Shown: positions 7,883 through 16,305, numbered from the stretch's first letter. The stretch is DNA of 64,000 nt from Bythopirellula polymerisocia (GCF_007860015.1 NZ_SJPS01000001.1:1178001-1242000); one strand, 5' to 3'. Made by a program: numbers and translations. The notes: generated from the letters alone by a model not told the origin.

Positions 7883-7988
7883 AAATTAGACGCGGATGAA
7901 CGCAGATAAAGCAGATTGTCGCGGATTCGACATCGCAATGATCCGCGAACATCCACACGATCAGCGTTCATCCGCGTTCCATTCTTCC
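7883..7988. repeat. gcggatgaacgcagat palindromic repeat, copy 1
   Basis: The arm attagacgcggatgaacgc and the complementary arm gcgttcatccgcgttc enclose a ccgcg-containing centre. Related full copies lie at 14692-14815 and 23101-23212, halves at 16250-16305, and diverged copies near 50593-50625 and 50912-50990. Confidence 0.8.
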
Positions 7989-8023
7989 ATAACAAGTGAA
8001 ATCTGTTGAATGAGATCTGTGCC

Positions 8024-8278
8024 ATGAACGATGTCGCACGCAAACAACTCGGTTGGCCGGCCGCAGCGACGTTGATCGCGGCGTTGGTGTCGGCATCGTT
8101 GGCATTGGCCCTCGCGCAAGCGCAGCAAGAACCAACCGCCGAAAGTCAGTTCGCCTCGGCCCGGGAGATTGGCGAAGTGAAAGCTGGCCTCAAGGCATTG
8201 GAACGCACCACCGAGCAATTGCGTACCGACATCCGCGAACTCCGCGAGTTGGTTGGCCGCTTAATCAACGAACGTTAG
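8024..8278 (+). CDS. Small membrane-anchored coiled-coil protein
   Basis: The 84-residue protein has one membrane helix (about 12-35, WPAAATLIAALVSASLALALA) followed by a charged heptad-like region (ESQFASAREIGEVKAGLKALERTTEQLRTDIRELRELVGRL). Single-helix plus coiled-coil proteins in phage clusters can be holin-like or spanin-like, which remains a guess. The ATG at 8024 has GAGAT upstream and is preferred to an ATG at 8006 that lacks a site. Confidence 0.5.
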   Translation: MNDVARKQLGWPAAATLIAALVSASLALALAQAQQEPTAESQFASAREIGEVKAGLKALERTTEQLRTDIRELRELVGRLINER

Positions 8279-8339
8279 CCGCGACGCGCCCGCCGAGTAG
8301 TGCTCGGCAGAGCGGAGCGCGTGATTGAGGGACCCCATT

Positions 8340-8903
8340 ATGCAAATCCGTGACCGTATCAAAGAACTCCGTCGCGTGCGGGCAAGCGAGCTCGTGCCGA
8401 ACCCGTGGAACTGGCGGACCCATCCCGTGCCACAACGAAATGCCATGCGCGGCATCCTTGCAGAAGTCGGTTTTGCCGACGCGCTGCTCGCACGTGAACT
8501 CCCCGACGGGCGGCTGGAAATTATCGACGGCCACCTGCGGGCCGAGACGACGCCCGATGCCCTGGTGCCGGTGTTAGTACTCGACGTCGATGAGGACGAG
8601 GCCAGAAAGATTTTGCTCACGCACGATCCACTTACGTCACTCGCAGAGTTCGATGACGAGCAACTCCACGATTTGATCGAGGCCTGCCAATTCAAGAATC
8701 CGCAGTTAACGGCGATGGTTGCTCAGCTTGAAGCAGAAATAGAACAGGCGACGCAAGACTTAGCCGCGCCAACAGAGCGGCCCGAACCGCCGATCCCCAC
8801 CGCTTACCAAGTCGTGGTGGAATGCGACAGCGAAACACAACAACAAGAAGTCTATGAGCAGATGCACGGGCAAGGATTCCGTTGCCGGGTGGTGACACTG
8901 TGA
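8340..8903 (+). CDS. ParB/sulfiredoxin-fold protein of phage type
   Basis: The 187-residue protein has a ParB-N/Srx-like domain at residues 1-110: VRASELVPNPWNWRTHPVPQRNAMRGILAEVGFADALLARELPDGRLEIIDGHLRAE, with the GH(L)R motif that binds nucleotide in this fold (CTP in ParB). A glutamate-rich helical C-terminus follows. Phage members next to terminase genes are thought to act on DNA (nicking, marking or segregation); partition is unlikely without ParA. GAGGGA 7 bases before the ATG decides the start over a TTG at 8325. The stop is followed directly by a tagcgcct-family palindrome. Confidence 0.7.
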   Translation: MQIRDRIKELRRVRASELVPNPWNWRTHPVPQRNAMRGILAEVGFADALLARELPDGRLEIIDGHLRAETTPDALVPVLVLDVDEDEARKILLTHDPLTSLAEFDDEQLHDLIEACQFKNPQLTAMVAQLEAEIEQATQDLAAPTERPEPPIPTAYQVVVECDSETQQQEVYEQMHGQGFRCRVVTL

Positions 8904-8987
8904 GGTAGTCGCTAGTTGTTGGGCACTAGGCGCTAGTATGAATTTGGTTGACTAGCGCCTAGCGTCTAGTAGCTAGCCCCTCAGTGA
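8904..8987. repeat. Palindromic repeat, 'tagcgcct' family, copy 2
   Basis: Arms cgctag..gggcactaggcgctagt and actagcgcctagcg..gctagcccct form a hairpin starting at the stop codon of the ParB-like gene. It matches the element at 1417-1510. Confidence 0.75.
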
Positions 8988-8999
8988 GGACTAAAACTA

Positions 9000-10151
9000 A
9001 TGAGTAAACGCGAAATCCAAGTTTCCTGCCCCGTTCCTTCCTCTTTCCGTGTGCAGCAGGTGGCAGGGATGTTTGATGTGCCGCTGGGGGAGAAATGCAC
9101 CGAGCGGTTTTCGGTGCAACTGCCGGGGCGGGAAGAGGACTGGGACGTGGGTCTCATCGTCGGCCCCTCAGGGAGCGGCAAGAGCACCGTCGCGCGGGAA
9201 TGTTTTGGTGACGTACTCGCCGGCGCTGCCGACTGGCAAGCGGACAAAGCCGTCGTCGATTGCTTTGGCGAGTTGCCCATGCGGCAAGTTGTCGAGCTAT
9301 TCACTGCCGTGGGATTCAGTTCGCCTCCGTCCTGGGTGAAGCCGTATCAGGTGCTTAGCACAGGGCAACGATTTCGGTGTGATCTGGCGAGGGCGTTGGG
9401 GAGAAGTTTCGAGGCGCGAGTTCCGAGTTGCGAGAACAAGGAATCTTCATCACTCGCAACTCATAACTCGAAGCACGCGCCTATCCTCGCCTTCGACGAA
9501 TTTACCAGTGTTGTTGATCGTACGGTGGCTAAGGCTTGTTCGATGGCGATTGCCAAGGGGATTCGACGCGGGAACATTCCGTGCCGGTTCGTGGCGGTGA
9601 CTTGCCACTACGATGTGGCTGAGTGGCTCGAGGCGGATTGGGTGTTGGACATGGCCACGGGTCGGCTAGAACGGAGGCGGCTTCGGCGGCCATCTATCCA
9701 ACTGGAAATCTATCGCTGCCAGTTGGCTGCTTGGCAACTGTTTGCGCGACATCACTATCTGAGCGGCAAACTCGCACGGAGCGCCCGTTGTTATCTGGCC
9801 CTCTGGAATGGCGAGCCGGTTACTTTTTGTGCAACGTTGCCGATCATTGCCCAGAAAAACCATCGCCGCTTCACGCGGATAGTGACGCTCCCCGATTTTC
9901 AAGGGATGGGCATCGGCATGCGGGTCGTTGCGGCGGTTGCAGAGTTGCATCGGCAAGCAGGATTGCGAATCAATGTCACGAGCAGCCACCCGGCTTTGAT
10001 TCGGCATTGCAAATACTCGCCGCAGTGGAAAACAGTGAGTGTCCGCAAAGCCGGCGCGCGGAGGCGACAATCGGCGCGGTTCCAGGATTATCGCAGTGCC
10101 ATCGGCCGCGCAGTGGTGTCGTTCGAGTTTGTGGGGGAAAGCAATGAGTAG
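9000..10151 (+). CDS. ABC-ATPase fused to GNAT acyltransferase domain (COG2401-like), with repeat-encoded insertion
   Basis: The 383-residue fusion has an N-terminal ABC ATPase: Walker A GPSGSGKST at 55-63, signature LSTGQ at 119-123, Walker B ILAFDEF at 162-168 and H-loop His203. A GNAT domain follows (about 235-383) with the acyl-CoA motif LPDFQGMGIGMRV at 297-309. This pairing is known as COG2401; the phage Mu Mom DNA-modifying enzyme is also a GNAT-fold protein, so a DNA-modification or packaging role is an inference. Normally the signature helix runs straight into Walker B; here about 24 residues (137-160) are added, and their DNA (9406-9480) is a palindromic repeat known from intergenic sites in the window. 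The TAG stop is the first part of another repeat. Confidence 0.75.
   Translation: MSKREIQVSCPVPSSFRVQQVAGMFDVPLGEKCTERFSVQLPGREEDWDVGLIVGPSGSGKSTVARECFGDVLAGAADWQADKAVVDCFGELPMRQVVELFTAVGFSSPPSWVKPYQVLSTGQRFRCDLARALGRSFEARVPSCENKESSSLATHNSKHAPILAFDEFTSVVDRTVAKACSMAIAKGIRRGNIPCRFVAVTCHYDVAEWLEADWVLDMATGRLERRRLRRPSIQLEIYRCQLAAWQLFARHHYLSGKLARSARCYLALWNGEPVTFCATLPIIAQKNHRRFTRIVTLPDFQGMGIGMRVVAAVAELHRQAGLRINVTSSHPALIRHCKYSPQWKTVSVRKAGARRRQSARFQDYRSAIGRAVVSFEFVGESNE
9406..9480. repeat. Palindromic repeat inserted in frame inside the ABC-ATPase gene
   Basis: The arm tttcgaggcgcgagttccgag..gcgag and its complement ctcgcaactcataactcgaag lie within the coding sequence, without frame change or stop. 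Same family as 1756-1784 and 7046-7130. Confidence 0.8.
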
Positions 10152-10236
10152 GCCGGAACAAGCCGTGCGCAGTTCCGGCATGGCGTAGTGAATCCGGCAT
10201 GAATTGCCGGAACTCGTGTTACTCGTTCCGGCCTAC
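10148..10236. repeat. Palindromic repeat, 'gtaggccggaac' family
   Basis: The outer arms gtaggccggaaca and tgttactcgttccggcctac pair, with inner ttccggcat/ccggaact units. The TAG of the first arm is the stop codon of the ABC-GNAT gene. Relatives lie at 13801-13864, 14573-14607 and 14846-14881. Confidence 0.8.
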
Positions 10237-10247
10237 AAGGTGAAACC

Positions 10248-10697
10248 ATGGACGACACCCAGATCAACGACAGCGACAAGCGGGCCTTGCGGACGATGCT
10301 TTTCGTGGGGTGCGATCGTGAGATGGCGGCCAAGGTGTTGGGGTGGACCGCTGAGAAATTGCGCAAGGCGTTGGAGAGTGATACCGAGTTCGCCAACGAG
10401 CTGCTGCAAGCCGAGGGGCAGGCCGAGTTCCACCACATGCGGGTTCTGCACAACGCAGCCAAAGACGAGAAGCATTGGCGGGTGGCAGCCTGGTGGCTGG
10501 AACGCCGGGCAAAACGACGCTACGGCCGCCGCTCGCAACGAGACCTGACCGACACTCAATTGGAGGATTTCATTGAGAATCTCGCCCGGATCATCCAGTC
10601 AGAAGTCACGCAGGACGAAGATCGCCAGCGGTTATTAGAAAAGATGGCGGAGTTTTTGCGTGGCGAGAGCCAAGAAATCACCGAGCCGAGCCCATGA
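10248..10697 (+). CDS. Phage terminase small subunit
   Basis: The 149-residue product has an N-terminal helix-turn-helix-like region (DSDKRALRTMLFVGCDREMAAKVLGWTAEKLRKALES) that would bind the packaging start site, a helical middle that would form the oligomer, and an acidic C-terminus that contacts the large subunit. Its 3' end overlaps the large-subunit ATG by four bases (ATGA), the typical coupling of these genes. Assignment rests on size, fold pattern and position rather than a strong motif. Confidence 0.7.
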   Translation: MDDTQINDSDKRALRTMLFVGCDREMAAKVLGWTAEKLRKALESDTEFANELLQAEGQAEFHHMRVLHNAAKDEKHWRVAAWWLERRAKRRYGRRSQRDLTDTQLEDFIENLARIIQSEVTQDEDRQRLLEKMAEFLRGESQEITEPSP

Positions 10698-12313
10698 CCG
10701 ATCCCGAGGAAAATCTGAAAACCGAGTTGAAAAGTAACTCGGCGAAGTCTCTTCGAGCGTTGTTTGCAGACTTGTATCGAGCCATCACGCGAGGTAGTCG
10801 GCGAGAACTGCATTTATCAAAGATGTCCACGCTCGCCTGGGGACGCACCTTTCTCGTCAGTCACTTTTCGTGTGCTCCCTCGAAGATGCACTGCTGGTTG
10901 GGTGAGCATCTCGACACGCTGCACGAGGAGCGGGGATTTAAGATCAATGTGATCGGCCCTCGCGGCGGGGCCAAGTCGACGATCGCCACGTTGGCCTACG
11001 TGTTGCGGGCAGCGCTGGAAGGATGGGAGCCTTATATCTGGGTCGTGTCCGACACCCGCTCCCAGGCGTATGGCCACCTGGACAACATCAAGCAGGAACT
11101 GCTCACGAACCCACACCTTGCCGACGAATATCCAGAGGCGATCGCCGGCGGGTGCAACTACAAGACCGAGAAGATCAGGCTGAAGCATGGCGCCGTGATC
11201 GAGGCCTACGGCACGGGGCAACGACTGCGCGGTCGCCGAGTCGGCGCGAATCGTCCCTCGCTGATTGTATGCGACGATTTGCAGAACGATGGGCACATGC
11301 AGTCGGCTTACCTGCGCGAGACGAGCAGCTCCTGGTTCCATGGCTCGCTCTTGAAGGCAGGAGACAAACACACGAACATTCTCAACCTCGCAACGGCACT
11401 GCATCGCGATGCCCTGGCGATGCAACTTGATCGCACACCGGGTTGGCTCTCCGCCAAGTTTCGCGCGATCGAGCGCTGGCCGGACAACATGGAATTGTGG
11501 GCCAGTTGGGAACGCATCTATGCGGACGTTTCCCGACCTGATGCGGGGCGTGCCGCCTGGAATTTCTTTCAGAAGAATCGCCGAGCGCTCGAAGCCGGCG
11601 CGGAACTCCTGTGGCCAGCGCGGGAGGATCTCTACACGCTGATGAAAATGCGAGTCCAGGAGGGGCACGCCACTTTCGAGCGCGAAAAGCAGAGTTCCCC
11701 CATCGATCCCGCGCGGTGTGAATGGCCGGCGGAGTATTTTGGGGACCACATTTGGTGCCGCGACTGGCCTGCCGACTTGCAGTTCAAGACGATCGCTCTC
11801 GACCCGAGCAAAGGCCGCGACTCGCGGCACGGCGATTACTCGGCTTTGGTCGTGCTGGGGATCGACCGCTGGGGCGTGCTGTATGTCGAGGCCGATCTCG
11901 CCCGGCGACCGACTCCTGAGATCGTGGCCAGCGGCGTGGCGCTCTGTCGGCGGCATCAAGCCGATGCCTTCGGAGTCGAAGCGAATCAGTTTCAGGAACT
12001 CTTGTGCGATGAGTTCGTCGCAGAGTTTGCGCGGCAGGGAATCCATTGGTGCGTTCCCGCGGCAATTCATAACCATGTGAACAAACAGGTACGCATTCGC
12101 CGCTTGGGGCCGTATCTCGCGCAGCGGAAAGTGCGGTTCCTGCAAGGCAGTCCCAGTACGCAGTTGTTGGTGGATCAGTTACGCGATTTTCCCCTCGGCA
12201 CCCACGACGACGGCCCGGATGCATTGGAGATGGCGCTGCGCCTGGCGGAAGAGTGGCACGGTGGAGAACGGCGCAACGACGGTTTGGGGAGCCGGCTGCG
12301 CGTCGACATGTAG
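10694..12313 (+). CDS. Phage terminase large subunit
   Basis: The 539-residue DNA-packaging motor shows both domains. The ATPase has Walker A-like GPRGGAKS at 88-95 and Walker B SLIVCDD at 189-195. The RNase-H-like nuclease has IALDPSKGRDSRHGDYSALVVLG (Asp370, Asp381) and the final metal-binding HDDGPDALEM near 504-513. Length is normal. It pumps DNA into proheads through the portal and cuts concatemers. The gene looks intact, with all catalytic acids present, so the module is not obviously decayed. The TAG stop is part of the gtaggatggg repeat that starts at 12310. Confidence 0.92.
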   Translation: MTDPEENLKTELKSNSAKSLRALFADLYRAITRGSRRELHLSKMSTLAWGRTFLVSHFSCAPSKMHCWLGEHLDTLHEERGFKINVIGPRGGAKSTIATLAYVLRAALEGWEPYIWVVSDTRSQAYGHLDNIKQELLTNPHLADEYPEAIAGGCNYKTEKIRLKHGAVIEAYGTGQRLRGRRVGANRPSLIVCDDLQNDGHMQSAYLRETSSSWFHGSLLKAGDKHTNILNLATALHRDALAMQLDRTPGWLSAKFRAIERWPDNMELWASWERIYADVSRPDAGRAAWNFFQKNRRALEAGAELLWPAREDLYTLMKMRVQEGHATFEREKQSSPIDPARCEWPAEYFGDHIWCRDWPADLQFKTIALDPSKGRDSRHGDYSALVVLGIDRWGVLYVEADLARRPTPEIVASGVALCRRHQADAFGVEANQFQELLCDEFVAEFARQGIHWCVPAAIHNHVNKQVRIRRLGPYLAQRKVRFLQGSPSTQLLVDQLRDFPLGTHDDGPDALEMALRLAEEWHGGERRNDGLGSRLRVDM

Positions 12314-12374
12314 GATGGGTGCTTGCACCCATGAATTTGGAGATGGAGAAGATGGGTGCAAGCACCCATCCTAC
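12310..12374. repeat. Palindromic repeat, 'gtaggatgggtgc' family, copy 2
   Basis: Arms gtaggatgggtgcttgcaccca and tgggtgcaagcacccatcctac flank about 20 bases. The first arm supplies the TAG stop of the terminase gene. Matches 1791-1856. Confidence 0.85.
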
Positions 12375-12419
12375 GAAACATTGAACAACACAACTTCACA
12401 ACCTTAAAGGAGAAAACCC

Positions 12420-13796
12420 ATGTCAAACACCACCCGCTTGGAACGTCGCCTTACCGAAGCCTGCGACGCTCTGTGGGATCTGTTTGTCGATCCGCGCGAC
12501 GCCTATCTCGACGACACCGGCCAATGGTGGGACAGTGTCGCCACCAACGGCCACGCAGGCCCCGGTGTCAGCGTGCCGTTTGCGACTGAAGCACAACTGG
12601 CCGACATTCGCAATCAGGTCCGCCATCTCGCTGCGACGAACGAGTTCGCCATCAATGGCATCGAAAACCGAGTGAGCTATCTCGTCGGCACGGGCCACGT
12701 CTATCGGGCGTGCGTTCGCAAAGGATCGCACGCCAGTGGCGAATTGGAAACCGACGTTCAGGCCGTCATCGACGAATTTCTCGAAGTGAACCATTGGCAA
12801 TCACGGCAACAAGAGATTGTGCGGCGATTAGACCGGGATGGCGAGGCTTTCCTGCGATACTTCGTCGATTCGCACGGCATAACCCGTGTGCGGTTTGTCG
12901 AGCCCGCTCAAGTGGCGACGCCGCGTGAACTGCAGAATGTCCCCGAGGCAAGCTTTGGCATTCACACTGAGCCGCACGACGTGGAGTCGGTGCTGGGTTA
13001 CTACCTTGATGGCCAGCCGATCGACGCGGCGATGATTCAGCATCGCAAGGCGAATGTCGATGCCAATGTGAAACGGGGTCTGCCGCTCTATTACCCCGTA
13101 CGCAAGAATCTGCGGCGAATCGACAAACTGCTCCGCAACATGAGCGTGGTGGCCGAGATCCAGTCGGCCATCGCCCTGATTCGCAAGCATCGAGGTGCGT
13201 CGCGCAGCGGCGTGGAGCAGTTCGTCGCCGATCAGAGTCAGACAACTTCCGCCGGCAGTCGCACGCGGCAACTGTCGCACTACGCCCCGGGAACGATCCT
13301 CGATGCGCCGGCGGGCTTGGAGTACGATTTCCCCGCCGCAGGGATTGACGCGAGCAATTTTGTCGCCGTGTTGCAGGCCGAACTCCGCGCGGTCGCCGCC
13401 CGGCTGGTAATGCCAGAGTTCATGTTCACCTCCGACGCGTCGAACTCGAACTACGCTTCGACGCTGGTGGCCGAAGGCCCCGCAGTAAAGATGTTCCAGC
13501 GTCTGCAAGCCGGCCTAGAAACCGACGACCGCGACGTGATGTGGCGGGCTGTTGAAAACGCTGCCTTGGCAGGACGATTACCGAACGACATTCGCCGTCT
13601 GGTCGACATCCAGATCACCCCTCCATCTTTGGAAGTTCGCAACCATTTGCAGCATTGCCAAGTCGAAAAGATCGCTTTCGAGAAAGGCATCCTTTCGCCG
13701 CAAACTTGGAGCCTGAAGCTGGGGCTTGATTACGACCAGGAGCAAAAGAACTTGGCGATGCATCAGGAAGAAATTGTAGGCTGGAACGAGCGGTAG
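12420..13796 (+). CDS. Phage portal protein
   Basis: The 458-residue protein starts at an ATG preceded by AAGGAG and follows the terminase gene, the standard position for portal. Features typical of siphovirus portals include an N-terminal helical stretch with INGIENRVSYLVGTG, the LRRIDKLLRNMSVVAEIQSAIALIRKH stem/clip region, a low-complexity central loop, and a C-terminal VMPEFMFTSDASNSNYASTLVAEGP followed by a long helix, which matches the conserved 'asnyss' segment of the family. It forms the dodecameric ring through which DNA enters. Capsid genes would be expected next but are absent here; they appear inverted at the left window edge. Confidence 0.85.
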   Translation: MSNTTRLERRLTEACDALWDLFVDPRDAYLDDTGQWWDSVATNGHAGPGVSVPFATEAQLADIRNQVRHLAATNEFAINGIENRVSYLVGTGHVYRACVRKGSHASGELETDVQAVIDEFLEVNHWQSRQQEIVRRLDRDGEAFLRYFVDSHGITRVRFVEPAQVATPRELQNVPEASFGIHTEPHDVESVLGYYLDGQPIDAAMIQHRKANVDANVKRGLPLYYPVRKNLRRIDKLLRNMSVVAEIQSAIALIRKHRGASRSGVEQFVADQSQTTSAGSRTRQLSHYAPGTILDAPAGLEYDFPAAGIDASNFVAVLQAELRAVAARLVMPEFMFTSDASNSNYASTLVAEGPAVKMFQRLQAGLETDDRDVMWRAVENAALAGRLPNDIRRLVDIQITPPSLEVRNHLQHCQVEKIAFEKGILSPQTWSLKLGLDYDQEQKNLAMHQEEIVGWNER

Positions 13797-13800
13797 TGCT

Positions 13801-13864
13801 GTTCCGGCAGACCATATGGGTTGATCGTTCATGCCGGAACTGCGCACGGCTTGTTCCGGCCTAC
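13801..13864. repeat. Palindromic repeat, 'gtaggccggaac' family, copy 2
   Basis: Arms gttccggcag.. and ..atgccggaac..ttgttccggcctac. On the minus strand its gTAGgcc end provides the stop codon (13861-13863) of the membrane-protein gene to the right, while its other end lies four bases after the portal stop. Confidence 0.8.
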
Positions 13865-14490
13865 GGGGAGGTTGTCCCGGTCCAACCCCCCGCAGTCAGC
13901 CGCTGAAGATTAATCACCCACTCGGGAGTGTCTCGCAGGTACGCCGTGAGGTATTTGCGGCGGCTGAAATAGTAGTAGGCATTCGCGCCTTGATAGATGA
14001 TGCTCAGCACGATGACGCTGCCATACACGCCGACCACCACGAGCTTGTAGACCCCTTCCAACTCAGCTCCCGAACCCAACACCTCGCGGAGTTCGGGGTT
14101 GGCTTGCAACTCTGCCGCGAAGGAACTCGGACCCGTGAGGCCAGTCACAAGCATCCACACGCAGTAGACTATTATCAAGGCCAAGAACCCAAGCTGGTTC
14201 CAGCCGAGTAGCGTTGGCCCACGGGGATCGAACTTTAATAGCAGTCGCCGTCCGCGAAACTCGTTATACGCGACGATCGCCAAGCCGATCGCGACGAACA
14301 AACCCGAAAGGCTCCCGAAGGCAAAGGGAATCGAACACGCTCCCAGAATGCCAGTCGACCAGGCATTGAACTTGGCCACGCCCGCCGCACTGCGAATCTT
14401 TCGCGCTCGCTGACTAGCGTTGGCGACTTCCTGCTGCTGCGAATTGCTCAGCGGCTGACCTTGGCCGACGGTGGCTTCTGCAATGCTCAT
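13861..14490 (-). CDS. Membrane protein, four helices, unknown function
   Basis: The 209-residue protein begins MSIAEATVGQGQPLSNSQQQEVANASQRARK (soluble, helical), then has membrane helices near residues 45-60, 62-80, 100-120 and 150-172, and ends in a soluble C-terminus with YLRDTPEWVINLQRL. The ATG at 14488-14490 follows CAGGAACG. No family recognised. Whether it belongs to the phage module or the host is unclear; it is convergent with portal. Its stop codon is donated by a palindromic repeat. Confidence 0.6.
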   Translation of the reverse strand: MSIAEATVGQGQPLSNSQQQEVANASQRARKIRSAAGVAKFNAWSTGILGACSIPFAFGSLSGLFVAIGLAIVAYNEFRGRRLLLKFDPRGPTLLGWNQLGFLALIIVYCVWMLVTGLTGPSSFAAELQANPELREVLGSGAELEGVYKLVVVGVYGSVIVLSIIYQGANAYYYFSRRKYLTAYLRDTPEWVINLQRLTAGGWTGTTSP

Positions 14491-14968
14491 GAATCGTTCC
14501 TGGTGTGAGAGGGGCGCGATGACACGGATTTGCACGCCCTGTCTAATTATAGAGCGCATTCACAGGCCAGAACGAGCCGTAGTCCGCCGCGACGGATTCC
14601 GGCATGATTTGTTTGACACCATGGCCACAGCACGGCACTGGCCGCAACCAAAATAGCAAACAGGTGAATGGGTGACTGCTCAGATGTTTATGGAAGAAAT
14701 AGAACACGGATAAACGCGGATTGGGCAGATTTGCGCGGATCAGATTGCTTGCCTTGGTAGGAATCAGCGAGAATCTGCCTAATCGGCGTTTATCCGCGTC
14801 TAATTTCCTCCCTCTGTGATTCATCCCCTTTTTTGAAAATTGGATGCGTGCCGGAACTACGCACGGCTTGTTCCGGCCTACGGGTTGATGGGCCTTGATT
14901 GCACTTTATGGGCGGGTTGATTCTAATAGGGTTCCTCATCCAAGAGACTCCTGCGAAAGTGGTGTTCA
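14491..14968. repeat. 478-base gap filled with palindromic repeats
   Basis: No gene is supported. Contents: a partial gtaggccggaac-type element (14573-14607), a full gcggataaacgcggat palindrome (14692-14815, arms acacggataaacgcggatt and aatcggcgtttatccgcgt), and another gtaggccggaac-type half (14846-14881). Confidence 0.75.
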
Positions 14969-16213
14969 ATGCACTCCCGAATCTTTGTCTTGATAGCTTG
15001 TGTGGCGATTCTTTCAATAACCTACAGAATTCATGCCGAACCGCTTCCCACGGCTGCGCCGGAAGACGTCGGCATGTCGAGCGAAAAGCTTGCCAAGATT
15101 GGTGAGGTCATGCGTTTGCGTGTTACCTATGGTCAACTCGTCGGCGGGTCGGTGCTGGTATCGCGGCGGGGCAAGGTGGTCTACTTCGAACCGTTTGGCT
15201 TGATGGATGCCGAAGCTGACAAACCCTGGCAAGCGGATACGATTGCGCGGATCTATTCCATGACCAAGGGCATCACGACGGCTGCCGCGCTGATGCTCGT
15301 TGATGAAGGAAAGCTCGCACTCGATGATCCTGTGGAGAAGTATCTACCCGAGTTGGCGGATCGCACCGTGTACGATCCCACGGGGAACCGTCCTGCGAAA
15401 TCGCCTATGACAATTCGGCAGTTGATGACGCACACCTCGGGGTTGGTCTATGGCAATGCGGAAGGGACGCCTGTCGAACGGCTGTTCGCTGAGACGAATC
15501 CCTTGGACTACGAAGGGACGCTGCAGGATTTGATCGACAAGCTGGCCGGTCTGCCGCTCGCCTTTGATCCCGGCACGGATTGGCACTATGGCCTGTCGAC
15601 CGACGTCTTGGGTGCAGTCGTGGAACGCGTGTCGGGAAAGACACTCGCAGAGTTTTTCCAGGAGCGAATCTTTGAGCCGCTCCAGATGGTCGACACCGGG
15701 TTCCAAGTGCCCCAGGAGAAGCTAGACCGATTTGCCGTGTGTTATGAGCAGAAAGATGGCAAGTGGATCGTGGAAGATGATCCTGCGACGAGCCGCTACT
15801 CGCGCCCTGCCACGTTTTTGTCTGGCGGGGGAGGTCTCGTCTCAACGGCTGCGGACTACTGGCGGTTCTTCAACATGATTGCTGTCGGCGGTGAGGCCGA
15901 GGGAAAGCGAGTTCTCAAACCTGAAACTGTAGCGCTGATGAGCCACAATCAACTCGATGACAAGAGCGGTTGGGTCGCAGATCCCGGTTCAGGTTTCGGG
16001 CTGGGCTTTCGCGTGGTTTGTGAACCGATCCCCGCTGATGATCGGCAGCTCTTAGGCGAATATGGCTGGGGTGGCCGCGCGAGTACGCAGTATTGGTCAA
16101 ACCCGCGCGAAGAATTTACCGTGGTCACCCTCGAACAGACCTTGCCATATAGGGACAGCACCTTCGTCGTAGTAAACCCGCTGGTGTATGAGGCGATAGT
16201 CGATGCGGAATAA
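14969..16213 (+). CDS. Exported serine hydrolase, beta-lactamase/class C family
   Basis: The 414-residue protein has a signal peptide (FVLIACVAILSITYRIHA) and a penicillin-binding/transpeptidase fold. The nucleophile is Ser97 in SMTK (97-100), followed by a conserved LMTHTSGL loop; the second motif is DWHYGLSTDVLG (Tyr, in place of the usual YxN), and the third region is EYGWGGRASTQYW. Relatives hydrolyse esters or D-amino peptides rather than beta-lactams. It stands alone, 475 bases after the preceding gene. It is one of three members of this family in the window (also 35428-37644 and 38327-40039). Confidence 0.8.
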   Translation: MHSRIFVLIACVAILSITYRIHAEPLPTAAPEDVGMSSEKLAKIGEVMRLRVTYGQLVGGSVLVSRRGKVVYFEPFGLMDAEADKPWQADTIARIYSMTKGITTAAALMLVDEGKLALDDPVEKYLPELADRTVYDPTGNRPAKSPMTIRQLMTHTSGLVYGNAEGTPVERLFAETNPLDYEGTLQDLIDKLAGLPLAFDPGTDWHYGLSTDVLGAVVERVSGKTLAEFFQERIFEPLQMVDTGFQVPQEKLDRFAVCYEQKDGKWIVEDDPATSRYSRPATFLSGGGGLVSTAADYWRFFNMIAVGGEAEGKRVLKPETVALMSHNQLDDKSGWVADPGSGFGLGFRVVCEPIPADDRQLLGEYGWGGRASTQYWSNPREEFTVVTLEQTLPYRDSTFVVVNPLVYEAIVDAE

Positions 16214-16249
16214 CCCAGCGCGGCCAGTGGACGCAACCAACACGATTGA

Positions 16250-16305
16250 AGTAGAAATAGAACGCGGATGAACGCGGATTAGACGGATAGACGCAGATCA
16301 AAGCG
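16250..16305. repeat. gcggatgaacgcggat half repeat
   Basis: One arm (aacgcggatgaacgcggattagacgg..) of the family seen at 7883-7988, without its partner, between the serine hydrolase and a small membrane protein. Confidence 0.6.

Noticed and set aside
10817-12145. A 442-codon open frame on the minus strand, opposite the large terminase
   Set aside because: It is a shadow of the terminase gene: the plus frame has all terminase motifs, while the minus frame shows no domain and no ribosome site.
13797-14968. A tRNA-type phage attachment site at the right end of the phage block
   Set aside because: No tRNA-like cloverleaf or direct repeat with the left side could be found; integrase also absent from the window.
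1417-16305. Possible CRISPR array because of recurring short repeats
   Set aside because: The repeats are hairpins scattered between genes, without uniform spacers or cas genes.
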